From Baffinella frigidus (taxonomy: Eukaryota; Cryptophyceae; Cryptomonadales; Baffinellaceae), in contig MU646325.1 in NCBI GenBank assembly GCA_026770585.1, forward strand, positions 311,591 to 324,305: 12,715 bases of DNA. Direction: 5' to 3'. The notes below the pieces were generated by a model that ran no database searches, was not told the DNA's origin, and saw only the letters and a list, made by a program, of their open reading frames with translations. Position numbers and translations under genes: made by a program. Each line of letters opens with the position of its first letter. Position 1 is the stretch's first letter. Positions 1-7,383 of this stretch are shown here, in pieces.

Positions 1-16
1 CTCTCTCCTCTCTCTT

Positions 17-61
<45 letters not shown>

Positions 62-117
62 TTCTCTTCCTCCTCCCTTTCTCCCTCTCTCTTTCTCTCT
101 TTGAGAGAAAGAGAGGG
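1..117. repeat. CT-rich microsatellite ending in a CT/GA hairpin
   Basis: Positions 1-101 are almost pure CT/TC dinucleotides with scattered TTT and CC interruptions. At about 89-117 the tract turns into its own complement (CTCTCTTTCTCTC followed closely by GAGAGAAAGAGAG), so the end of the tract can fold into a hairpin. It is low-complexity DNA with no coding sense, and it continues past the left edge of the window. Confidence 0.9.
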
Positions 118-154
118 ACGGTGTTCTTAAATTGACGGTGCTACCATTTACATG

Positions 155-275
155 GATCCTTTAGGTCCTTAGGTTCTTCGAGCTCCCAACATAGGCGAAC
201 ACTGGAACTTATCTGCAGAAAAACTTTTGGATCACATCAGCCCCCCCGGTGCAGAGGATCGCGGCAGAAGCATCG
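155..275 (-). repeat. Dispersed repeat family D, copy 1 (SINE-like?)
   Basis: One of at least five dispersed copies of a segment of about 110-120 bp. Read on the minus strand it runs: GATCC-rich start, a CTGCAG-type block, the core GTCCGCCTATGTTGGGAGCT (GTTCGCC in this copy), CGAAGAACCT, then a tail of ACCTAAAGG-type units. Other copies lie near 1466-1585 (minus), 5153-5273 (plus), 5440-5568 (plus) and 10945-11022 (plus). A short body plus a simple-repeat tail is typical of non-autonomous retroelements, but I see no tRNA-type A/B boxes, so the class is open. Confidence 0.6.
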
Positions 276-334
276 CTCATAATAAATCGCTGATAAGAAA
301 GCGCATCCCAAATGACCACCAGAGGGTCCTAACA

Positions 335-432
335 CTCAAGTGGCCAGTAGGCTCATACGCCCTACCGTAGGGACCTAGGACCTGCCTCGGACCTCTTGGC
401 CGTCAAATTTGACTGCCTGGGCACTTAAGGGA
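335..432 (-). mobile_element. Family C miniature inverted-repeat element, copy 1
   Basis: About 98 bp, the inverted counterpart of the intact copy at 4520-4620; the two align over their whole length, including the internal stretch around GGCCGTCAAATTTGAC. The right terminus reads as the complement of TCCCTTAAGTGCCCAG and is followed by TA (433-434). The left terminus is degraded (CTCAAGTGGCCAG). It has no coding capacity and is a non-autonomous DNA element by structure. Confidence 0.7.
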
Positions 433-433
433 T

Positions 434-577
434 AGGGTCCTAGGGGAGGGCAGTTGCTTATGAGCGTGGTACACCTGTCAAGGTCCTCGAGGGTCCTAGG
501 TGTACGTGTATGTGACCTAGGTCTACTGTAGGGTCCTAGGGGGAGGCACTTTCTTATGAGCGAGGCACCCCTTTAAA
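434..577. mobile_element. Two broken family A element ends
   Basis: Two successive right-hand ends of the family A element are recognisable: one ends near 476 with GCTTATGAGCGTGGTACACC, the other near 573 with TTCTTATGAGCGAGGCACCC. Each is preceded by the GTCCTAGGGG(G)AGG segment found just inside the right terminus of the intact copy at 11898-12013. Neither has a matching left terminus at the expected distance, so these are truncated copies. Confidence 0.55.
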
Positions 578-586
578 GACACACTG

Positions 587-790
587 CCACCAGCAACCCG
601 TAGCAGCTTATAACCGGATCGGGTACTGTAGTAATTTTCAGCTAAACCGAAGAAATCTCTTCGGTATCTCCCGTCCGCAATTCGAGGTCCCTAGGGTTTC
701 CTACTGTAGGGTCATAGGAAAGATGTTTTTTCAATATAATACCCCAATCCCTGCGAGTACCCGGTATAAGCTGCTACGGGTTGCTGGTGG
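587..790. mobile_element. Inverted-repeat element with 26-bp perfect termini (family E)
   Basis: Positions 587-612 and 765-790 are perfect inverted repeats of 26 bp (CCACCAGCAACCCGTAGCAG at the outer left end). The pairing continues imperfectly inward through ACCGG/CCGGT and GGGTACT/AGTACCC. The 150-bp interior is AT-richer and contains the small hairpin CCGAAGA-AATC-TCTTCGG. No coding sequence is present. The structure is that of a miniature inverted-repeat transposable element; no clear target duplication could be assigned. Confidence 0.7.
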
Positions 791-957
791 TGTGCACGAC
801 CCAAGGGACCCACCCACTCGCAATTCGGGGGAAAGTCGAAAGTGATTTCCGTCAACTTACCCGGGCGGACCCGCCTCGGGATAGACGGGCCCGCCTCAGG
901 ATTGGTGACGCACATGCGGTCGCACCAAAGTTTTCAAAACTGGCTGTTCATTTTCCA

Positions 958-1037
958 TTGGGAATTCCCAACTAACGAACTTGGGAACTGAGATTGGGAG
1001 TTCCCAATTCAAAAAAGTTGGGATTGGGAATTCCCAA
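958..1037. repeat. Cluster of TTGGGAATTCCCAA palindromes
   Basis: The 14-bp perfect palindrome TTGGGAATTCCCAA occurs at 958-971 and again at 1024-1037, with a one-base variant (ATTGGGAGTTCCCAAT, 993-1008) between them and a half-site (TTGGGAACT) at 981. The regular occurrence of one palindrome within 80 bp suggests either a binding-site cluster or a remnant of a foldback element. Confidence 0.7.
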
Positions 1038-1062
1038 CTCGGGACACAACCCTGGTGATTTT

Positions 1063-1465
1063 TCAAAAATACCACAGACAATTCAAATGATGGGACCTCC
1101 AATCGCTCGGGAGAGCGATTTTAGATTTTGTGGAAAATTCACCACTCGGGAACCCTGTTTTTCGAGATAATTTCGGTGCGTTTTTGTCGGCCGAAAATGC
1201 GCTAGCTCCATTTCTGAGGGGTGGGGAGCCATTTTTCGAGCCATTTTTGTCATTTTTGGGGGGGGGGGGGGTTGAAGCGGTCCACCACACTAGATTTAGG
1301 GTTTCGGGCGGCGGTTGTACTTTGGACGCGCCGCGCTCATCGTTCAGACAATCTTGAGGTGACCTATTTAGGATCTTGTAGTTCTCCTTGTTAAACTGAG
1401 GGTCCTTTAGGGTTGGTTGGCTCAACAGATTTTCATTCATCACATCCACAGGGGCACGAGCCCTT
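1063..1465. other. No gene seen; GC-rich DNA with a 14-G tract
   Basis: This stretch contains a run of 14 G (1258-1271) and T-rich/G-rich low-complexity sequence. An open frame on the minus strand (1063-1662) runs through the G tract and into repeat family D. Its protein (poly-proline from the G run, no recognisable domain) looks like chance, so I annotate no gene here. Confidence 0.6.
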
Positions 1466-1585
1466 TTCCCTTTAGGTCCTTGAGGTTCTTCGAGCTCCCA
1501 ACATAGGCGGACACCAGAACTTGTCCTGCAGAAAAGCCATGATTCCTTTCGGATCACATTCAGGACCCCCGGTACAGAGGATCGC
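1466..1585 (-). repeat. Dispersed repeat family D, copy 2
   Basis: On the minus strand this copy matches the copy at 10945-11022 with only about nine differences over some 70 bp, including the uninterrupted 28-bp core around CCGCCTATGTTGGGAGCTCG. The upstream flank carries the block GATCCTCTGTACCGGGGGTC, shared with the copies at 155 and 5153. Confidence 0.7.
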
Positions 1586-1686
1586 GGCAAAACCCGGCTA
1601 AAGGGTATCCTCATCGGACATGAGCCCAAGCACCACGCGTTCTCGCCGGACTGAAAGAGCATCTGGGGGGCGACACGAGAGCAGGA

Positions 1687-1928
1687 GATCTTTTAGCTCC
1701 TTTAGGTTTTAATTTCTCCTAACATGGCCCAACGACACGCCCTTCCGTAGAAAGGATCTGCAGAGAAAGCATTTTTGCTTTCGGATCGCGTTGAGCTCTC
1801 CAGTGCAGATCCTTTAGGTCCTTTAGGTTTTAATTTCTCCCAACATGGCCCAACGACACGCCCTTCCGTAGAAAGGATCTGCAGAGAAAGCATTTTTGCT
1901 TTCGGATCGCGTTGAGCTCTCCAGTGCA
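1687..1928. repeat. 121-bp direct tandem duplication (diverged family D)
   Basis: Positions 1687-1807 and 1808-1928 are two head-to-tail copies of a 121-bp unit, nearly identical (differences around 1691, 1697 and 1720). The unit shares the family D design (GATCCGAAAG block, CTGCAG block, CATGTTGGGAG core, ACCTAAAGG tail) but is clearly diverged. Overlapping open frames on the minus strand in both units simply repeat each other and are not taken as genes. Confidence 0.85.
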
Positions 1929-2191
1929 GAGGCTCGTGAAGAGGGGATAGTGTGTGGTTCTCTTGGGGTGTTCGAGAACAGGAGATAAACTCTGGAGGGC
2001 CACCTACCCAAAGTCATACATGTACATGTTGGGGAGGTCACACGAGAGAGATGGGGGGAAAGCAAGGTTTAATAGTCGTATCACCAAGTATACAATGTAT
2101 ACGAAGAATATCAGGGAATTATTCCAGCGGTGGTGGGAAGGAAGAATTGCTCCAATTGGTAGTGGTGGGTGATCAGAGACCTGGCCACAGG
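1929..2191. other. No gene seen; short palindromes only
   Basis: I recognise no gene here. Small perfect palindromes are present (ACATGTACATGT near 2018-2029; GTATAC...GTATAC near 2087-2102). The short open frames have no recognisable protein features. Confidence 0.5.
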
Positions 2192-2470
2192 TTCAGGGTT
2201 TAGGGTTAAGGGTTTAGGATTTAGGGTTCAGGGTTTAGGGTTTAGGGTTTAGGGTTTAGGGTTTAGGGTTTAGGGTTTAGGGTTTAGGGTTTAGGGTTTA
2301 GGGTTTAGGGTTGTGGGTTCAGGATTTAGCGTTGAGGGTTTAGGATTTAGAGTTTAGAGTTTAGGGTTTAGGGTTCAGGTTTCAGGTTTCAGGGTTCAGG
2401 GTTTAGGGTTTAGAGCTTAGGGTTCAGGTTCTAGGGTTCAGGGTGCAGGGTTTAGGTAGTAAGGTTTAGG
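2192..2470 (+). repeat. Interstitial telomere-type array, G-rich strand (TTTAGGG)n
   Basis: The core at about 2229-2311 is an uninterrupted run of about eleven TTTAGGG units. It is flanked by degenerate units (TTCAGGG, TTTAGGA, TTGAGGG, TTTAGAG). TTTAGGG is the telomere repeat of plants and of several alveolate and stramenopile algae. The G-rich strand is the plus strand here, meaning a chromosome end would lie to the right, yet the sequence continues, so the array is internal. Confidence 0.9.
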
Positions 2471-2997
2471 GAGGTCCCACACCACAACACAAAAAATGCG
2501 GACCTTAACGCAGCGAAAAAAAGTTGTTCTTTAGGGTGCTTACCTCCCCGGAGAATGGATCTGGCCAATTTTTGGGTCGAAACGGGCCTACATTTCCCAA
2601 TTTGCGGTTCGCAAAAGTCCGAAAAGGTGCTGGAGAAGGCACTTTTGCGACCCAAAAATCAAAAAAGGTCTTGTTTCGATAAAATTTTGAGGTGCATATT
2701 TAAGGTTCCACACCACACCACACTTTTGTGGACTTGAATTATTTAAGGTCCCACACCACACCACACTTGATGCGGACCTTAATTATTTAAGGTCACACAC
2801 CCATCGCAAAAAAGTGTGTGACCTTCTAATCGAGTAAGCCCTGTAATTAACATCCACAGAAAACGGGTGTGGTGTGGTCGTTAAATAATTAACGTCCGCA
2901 GAAAACGGGTGTGGTGTGCGGTCGTTGAATATTTAACGTCCACATCTCAGTTTACGGTGACCTCAATTTGTGTGATCTTAACTTCGAGTAAGCCCTG
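2471..2997. mobile_element. Family B element, degraded or nested copy
   Basis: This region is related to the intact family B copy at 4629-5074. It has the segment GCGAAAAAAAG..TTCTTTAGGGTGCTTAC, iterated AAGGTCCCACACCACACC / GTGTGACCTT dyads, and two right termini CGAGTAAGCCCTG followed by TA (ending 2843 and 2997). Two termini 154 bp apart suggest a nested or tandemly extended element. The left terminus is not found and may be lost in the telomere-like array. No protein is encoded. Confidence 0.6.
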
Positions 2998-2999
2998 TA

Positions 3000-3105
3000 C
3001 ACACCTCGCTCCTAAGACCCCACAGAAGGCCCATGCCTGGGGCCCTGTGGTGGTCCTAGGAGGGGGGGGCGGGGGTTGTTATGAGCGAGGTACCCCTCCA
3101 CACAG
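3000..3105. mobile_element. Family A miniature inverted-repeat element, copy 1
   Basis: The left end (CACACCTCGCTCCTAAG) and right end (complement of GGGGTACCTCGCTCATAAC) are diverged versions of the termini of the intact copy at 11898-12013. The middle (GGGCCCTGTGGTGGTCCTAGG) matches its interior. The left end abuts the family B terminus with only one TA (2998-2999) between them. Confidence 0.65.
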
Positions 3106-3311
3106 CGGACTCCGACAAGACCTATGATCCTATTGTAGGCAACCAGTAGGGGAATTGGGGGTTTCTACCGAAAATGTGGCGGATAGTCGAGCGAAATGGG
3201 CCGAAACTCCCTTCGTAGCCCGCTGTGTGGGCAAAGGTGGTCAATCCCACGGCGGGCAGAAAAGGGGGGCGTCATTCGTTATTTGCGTGGAGGTCTTTTT
3301 GTTACTGAACC
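3106..3311. other. No gene seen between repeats
   Basis: No recognisable gene. It contains the left copy (about 3201-3230) of a direct repeat, CCGAAAC...TCGTAGCCCGCTGTGTGG, whose second copy (about 4053-4081) lies on the far side of the telomere-like array. Confidence 0.5.
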
Positions 3312-3603
3312 GTAAAACCCAAACCATAAACCCTGGATCCTGAACCCTGAGCCCCCAACCCTCAACCCTAAACCTTTAATCCTAAACCTCAAAACCCACC
3401 CCCTAAACCCTGAACCCAAAACCCTAAACCATAAAACCCAAACCCCAAGCCTAAACCCTAAACTCAAACCCCTGCACCTCAAACCCTGAACCCTAAACCC
3501 TGAACCCTAAACCCTAAACCCTAAACCCGAAACCCGAAACCCGAAACCCTAAACCCGAAACCCGAAACCCTAAACCCGAAACCCTAAACCCTAGTCCTTC
3601 AAA

Positions 3604-3636
<33 letters not shown>

Positions 3637-4056
3637 ACCCTAAACCCTGAACCAAAATCCTCAACTCTGAACCCTGAACCCTACACCTTGAACCTTCAAC
3701 CCTGAACCGTAAACCTTGATCCCAAACCCTAATCCCCACCCCCTAAACCCAGAACTCTAAACCCCAAACTCTATGCGCCAAACCCTTGACCCTAAACCCT
3801 GAATCCTACACCCTAAACCCTGAACCCTAAACCCTAAACCTTAAACCCTCAACCCTCAACCTCAAACCCCAAACCCTCAACCCTCAACCCTCAACCCTCA
3901 ACCTACACCCTAAACCCTAAACCCTCAACCCTTAACCCTCAACCCTCAACCCGGAGTCAACCGTCAACCCCTCAATCCCCAACCATCAACCCTAAACCCT
4001 GAACCTCAAACCCTTAACCCTAAACCCCAAACCCTAAACCACCAACCCGAAATCCG
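3312..4056 (-). repeat. Long degenerate telomere-type array, C-rich strand (CCCTAAA)n
   Basis: About 745 bp made of seven-base CCCTAAA-type units, read as the C-rich strand on plus. Variants cluster: CCCGAAA units at about 3528-3590, CCCTCAA units at about 3608-3640 and 3846-3900, and CCCTGAA units scattered. Its orientation is opposite to the array at 2192-2470. Open frames across it are periodic and meaningless. Confidence 0.9.
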
Positions 4057-4081
4057 AAACAAGTCGTAGCCCGCTGTGTGG

Positions 4082-4519
4082 AGTGGAGTACAGCCAACAA
4101 CTCCTCGATGTGGGTATTTAGCTGAGCTCTCAGGGCACCTAAGGATGGAAAGTTATGAACACTCAACAGTACATTCACTTAGGACTCCAAATAAATTTAC
4201 TTAAACAAGTTGACAGAAAACTCCGACTCTCTAAAAAGAGTTGACTGAAAACCTCAGCCCTCTGAAGGCATGCCATCCGTTTCAGTGAAAAACAGAGACT
4301 CCGGGGCACGCGGGGTTTGGAGCCTTCACACTCGAGCAGACACCAATTTGATATTCCATTTATCTCTTAAGCGGTCATGCTCAATCCCCTACCATACATG
4401 ACCCCCTACCCCCCCGTGCCTCTCATGCCTCTCGGGGATCATCTACAGGGGCGCCCCCCCATAAAAACACGCCTCTGAAACATAAAGATAAACGTAGGTA
4501 CCTAGGTCTTGGCCTACTA
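4082..4519. other. No gene seen; apparently single-copy DNA
   Basis: No convincing open frame or repeat family was found on either strand. Positions 4090-4109 (ACAGCCAACAACTCCTCGA) recur as a direct repeat at about 5401-5419. A short C-rich tract lies near 4409-4460. A family A-like fragment may precede the family C element. Confidence 0.45.
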
Positions 4520-4620
4520 TCCCTTAAGTGGCCAGGTGGTCAAATTTGACGGCCAAGAGGTCCTAGGCGGGTCCTAGGGCCCTACGGTAGGGCGTATGAG
4601 CCTACTGGGCACTTGAGGGA
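4520..4620 (+). mobile_element. Family C miniature inverted-repeat element, intact copy
   Basis: A 101-bp element with terminal inverted repeats TCCCTTAAGTGGCCAG (left) and TCCCTCAAGTGCCCAG (complement of right), bounded on both sides by TA (4518-4519 and 4621-4622). The interior has repeated CCTAGG motifs. It has no coding capacity. TA duplications and short termini resemble elements mobilised by Tc1/mariner-type transposases; that class is inferred from structure only. Confidence 0.8.
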
Positions 4621-4628
4621 TAAGCGTA

Positions 4629-5074
4629 CAGGGCTTACTCGATTATAAGGTCACACAATACAAGGTCACACACTGGACACTCCGATGTGGACCTTAATTA
4701 TTTAAGGTCCGCACACTGACTGCTTTTTTGTGGACCTTAAATGTAAGGTCACACTCACTGACTGCTTTTCGTGTGTGACCTTACAACAGCGAAAAAAAAA
4801 TGGTCTTTGGAGTGCTTACCCCCAACATTTCCCAGGAAAAACTGGGTTCCCGAGTGGTGCAAGTTGATTTTTCTACTGAATTCAAGGTCCGCACACACTC
4901 GTCGTTCGCGAACCTTGCTGAATCTAAGGTCATTTAAGGTCACACACTGACTGCTTTTCTTTGGACCTTAAATTTAAGGTCACACACACTGACTGCTTTT
5001 CTGTGGACCTTAAATTTAAGGTCACACACACTGACTGCTCAAAAGTGTGTGACCTTGTTATCGAGTAAGCCCTG
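4629..5074 (+). mobile_element. Family B inverted-repeat element, complete copy
   Basis: A 446-bp element with termini of about 28 bp: CAGGGCTTACTCGAT followed by ATAAGGTCACACA (left), with the complement at the right end. TA flanks both sides (4627-4628, 5075-5076). The interior consists of repeated dyads, each starting AAGGTC(C/A)CACAC...TGACTGCTTTT and ending GTGGACCTTAAAT; about six are present, three nearly identical at roughly 4937-5060. A non-repeated block at 4785-4900 matches the copy at 2471-2997. No transposase is encoded, so it is non-autonomous. Confidence 0.8.
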
Positions 5075-5152
5075 TAGGCCAAGTGCGTCCAGGCTGGCTT
5101 CGAGGACTTCGAGGAATAGGGCTGTTATAAAAAAATACCCTTCAGCTAGTTT

Positions 5153-5273
5153 CTGCCGCGATCCTCTGTACAGGGGGGCTTGATGCGATCCGAAAGGAAG
5201 CATGGCCTTTCTACAGAACAAGTTCCGGTGTCCGCCTTCTGAAGAACCTAAAGGACCTAAAGGACCTAACGGA
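5153..5273 (+). repeat. Dispersed repeat family D, copy 3
   Basis: In plus orientation this copy has the CCGCGATCCTCTGTAC block, a GATCCGAAAGGAAGCATGGC block, then GTTCCGGTGTCCGCCT. It skips 14 bp of the usual core (the ATGTTGGGAGCTCG segment) and ends in three units of the ACCTAAAGG tail. The simple-repeat tail is clearest in this copy. Confidence 0.65.
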
Positions 5274-5439
5274 TAAATACATTTTGTTTTTTATTCTTCA
5301 CCCCATCACTCCACTCGCTACCGGAGCCGTGGTGTGTATCTTGTGCCCCACCCCATCCTTCCTTAACCCTACACCCTCAATCCTGATCTCTCTCTGACAC
5401 ACAGCCAACAACTCCTCGAGTGAACGGACCACCAGCTCC
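5274..5439. other. No gene seen
   Basis: An AT-richer stretch with a T tract (5281-5297) and a repeated CACCCCATC motif (5300 and 5349). A few degenerate telomere-type units (AACCCTACACCCTCAATCC) lie near 5365-5383. Nothing supports a gene. Confidence 0.4.
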
Positions 5440-5568
5440 CCGGCGTGCAAGGCTTGTTTGCACAACACGTTCCAGTGTCCGCCTATGTTGTGTGACCCCG
5501 CTTGGGAGGAGAGAGGCCGCCATGTTGGGAGCTCGCAGAACCTGGAAGACCTAAAGGACCCGCCCCTC
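5440..5568 (+). repeat. Dispersed repeat family D, copy 4 (with insertion)
   Basis: In plus orientation GTTCCAGTGTCCGCCTATGT appears at 5469-5488, then about 35 bp of extra sequence, and the core resumes as CATGTTGGGAGCTCGCAGAA and GACCTAAAGGAC. The core appears duplicated or interrupted in this copy. Confidence 0.6.
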
Positions 5569-5615
5569 CCGCGCCGAACAGCGGGGCTAGTCGACGTCGC
5601 CCAACTCTCACCTCA

Positions 5616-5743
5616 AAAGATAACTGGATCAGTTACTTTTCAATAGTGGTTTGAATAGGAGAAATTAGTTTGGGCATAGTAAATTTATTTGAGCCTCTTA
5701 ATTAACTGAACATGCTAATTAGGGAACTGATTCAGTTATCTTT
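5616..5743. mobile_element. 128-bp AT-rich inverted-repeat element (family F)
   Basis: The ends 5616-5634 (AAAGATAACTGGATCAGTT) and 5725-5743 (its complement with one mismatch) form 19-bp terminal inverted repeats around an AT-rich interior. The interior contains a second short dyad around TTAATTAAC. It has no coding content, and base composition is much more AT-rich than its surroundings, consistent with a small insertion. Confidence 0.7.
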
Positions 5744-6202
5744 CGAGATGAACTCGCTGCCCGAGCCGTTCCTCTCGTCCTGCGCCCCGGCCGCCTTTGC
5801 TTTGGGGATCCAGTCCCGTGTAAAGTCACTCCGGCCATCCTACACGGGTCTGTATCCCCAGCCTCAGAGGGATTTTGTTTCTGGCTGCTCGAGTGTGAGC
5901 TCTCTGAGGGACCCTCCACTTAGCAGCCACCGAGGTCTTCACAGATGCAGTCCATCTCAACGATTTGTACTAAATCTTATCCATTGCTATGGATTCCAAC
6001 CGGAATTTCCCCCGAGAATCCGGTGGAAAATATCTCCGGTCGCTGCTAAGTGGTCGTCCTGGGCCCCGGCCGCCTTCGTGATGCGTCCCAGCGGCGCGCG
6101 AAGGCCTCGAGGCTAGAAATCTGACTTCATGTATTTTAAAACCGGGGTTCCTTTACAAATGGGGCGATGCGTAGCAATTTTCACACACATATGTAGTCGC
6201 GG
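5744..6202. other. No certain gene; open frame 5712-6116 left unassigned
   Basis: A plus-strand open frame of 134 codons spans 5712-6116 but starts inside the family F element and has no recognised domain. The segment has internal structure: a direct repeat GTCCTG(C/G)GCCCCGGCCGCCTT at about 5777 and 6056, a 12-bp inverted repeat CCACTTAGCAGC (5916) / GCTGCTAAGTGG (6042), and a stem CCCGTGTA/TACACGGG (5815-5848). These features suggest a further foldback repeat rather than a gene. Confidence 0.45.
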
Positions 6203-6244
6203 TTGGTCACGTTACTGCTCGATATCGAGCAGTACCGTGACCAA
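6203..6244. repeat. 42-bp near-perfect palindrome without spacer
   Basis: Sequence 6203-6244 is self-complementary around its centre (ACTGCTCGATATCGAGCAGT in the middle). Only one base pair is mismatched (6212/6235). Such a spacerless palindrome can extrude as a cruciform or be the remnant of a foldback element. Confidence 0.85.
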
Positions 6245-6382
6245 GCCCGCCCGTGACTGGTACATGTACACATGTTTACGACCCCACATTTGAAATACTC
6301 CGCCTTCCAGCCTCGAGTGGCAGGTCTCCCTGTTCCAGGAGTATCTGGTATTGAACACGAGGGAAAGGGAGGGGGGTTGGTA
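6245..6382. other. No gene seen
   Basis: No gene is recognised. CCAGGAGTATCTGGTATTGA near 6335-6354 recurs in diverged form at about 6551-6570, flanking the family A element, so the element may have inserted into a locally duplicated region. Confidence 0.4.
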
Positions 6383-6500
6383 CAGGGGTACCTCGCTCAT
6401 AAGAAACGCCCACCCCCTGGGACCATCATAGGGCCCTAGGCATAGGCCTACTGTAGGGCCCTAGGGGGGGTTGGTTTCTTATGAGCGAGGTAGCCCACTG
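6383..6500 (+). mobile_element. Family A miniature inverted-repeat element, copy 2
   Basis: A 118-bp element with left end CAGGGGTACCTCGCTCATAA (preceded by TA, 6381-6382) and right end TTATGAGCGAGGTAGCC...CTG. The interior GGGCCCTAGG...CTACTGTAGGGCCCTAGG matches the other copies. The outermost right bases are altered and no TA follows, so the right edge has decayed. It is non-coding. Confidence 0.8.
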
Positions 6501-7100
6501 GGGTTAAGAAACCCTGAAATTAGGGTTGAGGGTTTGCGGAGGCCCTCCTCCAGGAGCATCTGTTATTGATCACATTGACCGACCGCGGAAAGGCAGGGGG
6601 TAGGTGGTGAGAGGTGCGGGGGCAGAGGCGCGCAAGCGTCCGCGCACCGCTCGCTGCCCCCCCCTGCTCCAGGAGCAGGAAAGAGGGGCGGGTCTATGGG
6701 GTTCAGAATTAGGGATTTGGGATCTGGGATGAGGTATTAAGCTTGAGGGATGCGGGTTTGACGTTTAGGGTTGAGCGTTCGAGGAAGAACAAACCAGCGC
6801 CCTGGCCGGAAGGGGAGCGCATCATGGCACTACAGCTGTCAGAGCCACGTCAGGACCCCGGGGAGGCAGGGGGGGGGGGCGTACAGGCAGGTACCCCTGT
6901 ACTGTACTACGGATCGAAACCAACTTAGTCACCACGTATTCCCTTCCATCCAGGTTTTGTGCAGAACGACTAGGACCTGCATGCCAAAACAAATCGGGTC
7001 GGGATGCGCGTGCGGGGGAGTTACTCGCGGCTTGTGGCTGTGCCTATCATTTACATGCCCGTGCCCATAGGGTCAATATTCAACCTAACTTGCCCCAGGC
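6501..7100. other. Scattered telomere-type remnants, no gene seen
   Basis: Degenerate TTTAGGG-type units occur at about 6508-6536 and 6698-6776, both G-rich strand on plus. A GC-rich potential hairpin lies around 6618-6665 and a short CTGCTCC-A-GGAGCAG dyad at about 6664-6678. Short open frames over 6743-7070 show no recognisable protein features and run through a G tract. Confidence 0.45.
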
Positions 7101-7157
7101 AGGTCCTAGGTAGGGCCCTACCGTAGGGCGTATGCGCCTACTGGGCATTCACGGGAT
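7101..7157 (+). mobile_element. Family C element fragment
   Basis: Positions about 7101-7157 match the right half of the intact family C copy (CCTAGG...GGGCCCTACCGTAGGGCGTATG, then CTACTGGGCA.TCACGGGAT). The left half is missing. Confidence 0.6.
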
Positions 7158-7194
7158 GTCAACGTGCCTCGCGCCAGCGGACAGCGGGGGTAGG

Positions 7195-7290
7195 ATGTGA
7201 GGACCATCTCGGGACGAGCCCGCCTCAGGCGGAGAGAAGCCATTTATGTTCTCCGCCTGAGGCGGGCTCGTCCCGAGATGGTCCTCACAT
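7195..7290. repeat. Perfect 41-bp inverted repeat (hairpin, 14-nt loop)
   Basis: Positions 7195-7235 and 7250-7290 are exact complements over 41 bp, starting ATGTGAGGACCATCTCGGGA, with 14 nt between. The stem is GC-rich. It lies 93 bp downstream of the RPS23 stop codon, so if the RPS23 transcript extends that far the hairpin would be in its 3' region. It could be a young foldback element or a hairpin RNA source; no target duplication is visible. Confidence 0.9.
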
Positions 7291-7383
7291 GGGACGCAAG
7301 CTGGTGGGTAAGCCTTTTCACTCAATACACATTAATGTCCATGACGCGAAGCAGCCTTGGTTGATTTCTTGACAGCGGGTGAT

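Noticed and set aside
1063-1662. Open frame of 199 codons on the minus strand
   Set aside because: It crosses a 14-G tract and a dispersed repeat, has no recognisable domain and no gene-like context.
2192-2470. True chromosome end
   Set aside because: The array is degenerate at both sides and the sequence continues for 10 kb.
3279-4056. Open frames over the telomere-type arrays
   Set aside because: Periodic peptides from a seven-base repeat; no coding meaning.
4931-5060. CRISPR-like regular repeats
   Set aside because: The repeated units are contiguous dyads without unique spacers, inside a transposon-like element in a eukaryotic setting.
5815-5848. Possible tRNA or small RNA stem (CCCGTGTA/TACACGGG)
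   Set aside because: No cloverleaf, no B-box-like GGTTCGAATCC and no acceptor stem could be drawn around it.
1-7383. Transposase or reverse transcriptase gene to drive the many elements
   Set aside because: No frame shows catalytic motifs of either class; all elements seen are too short to code.
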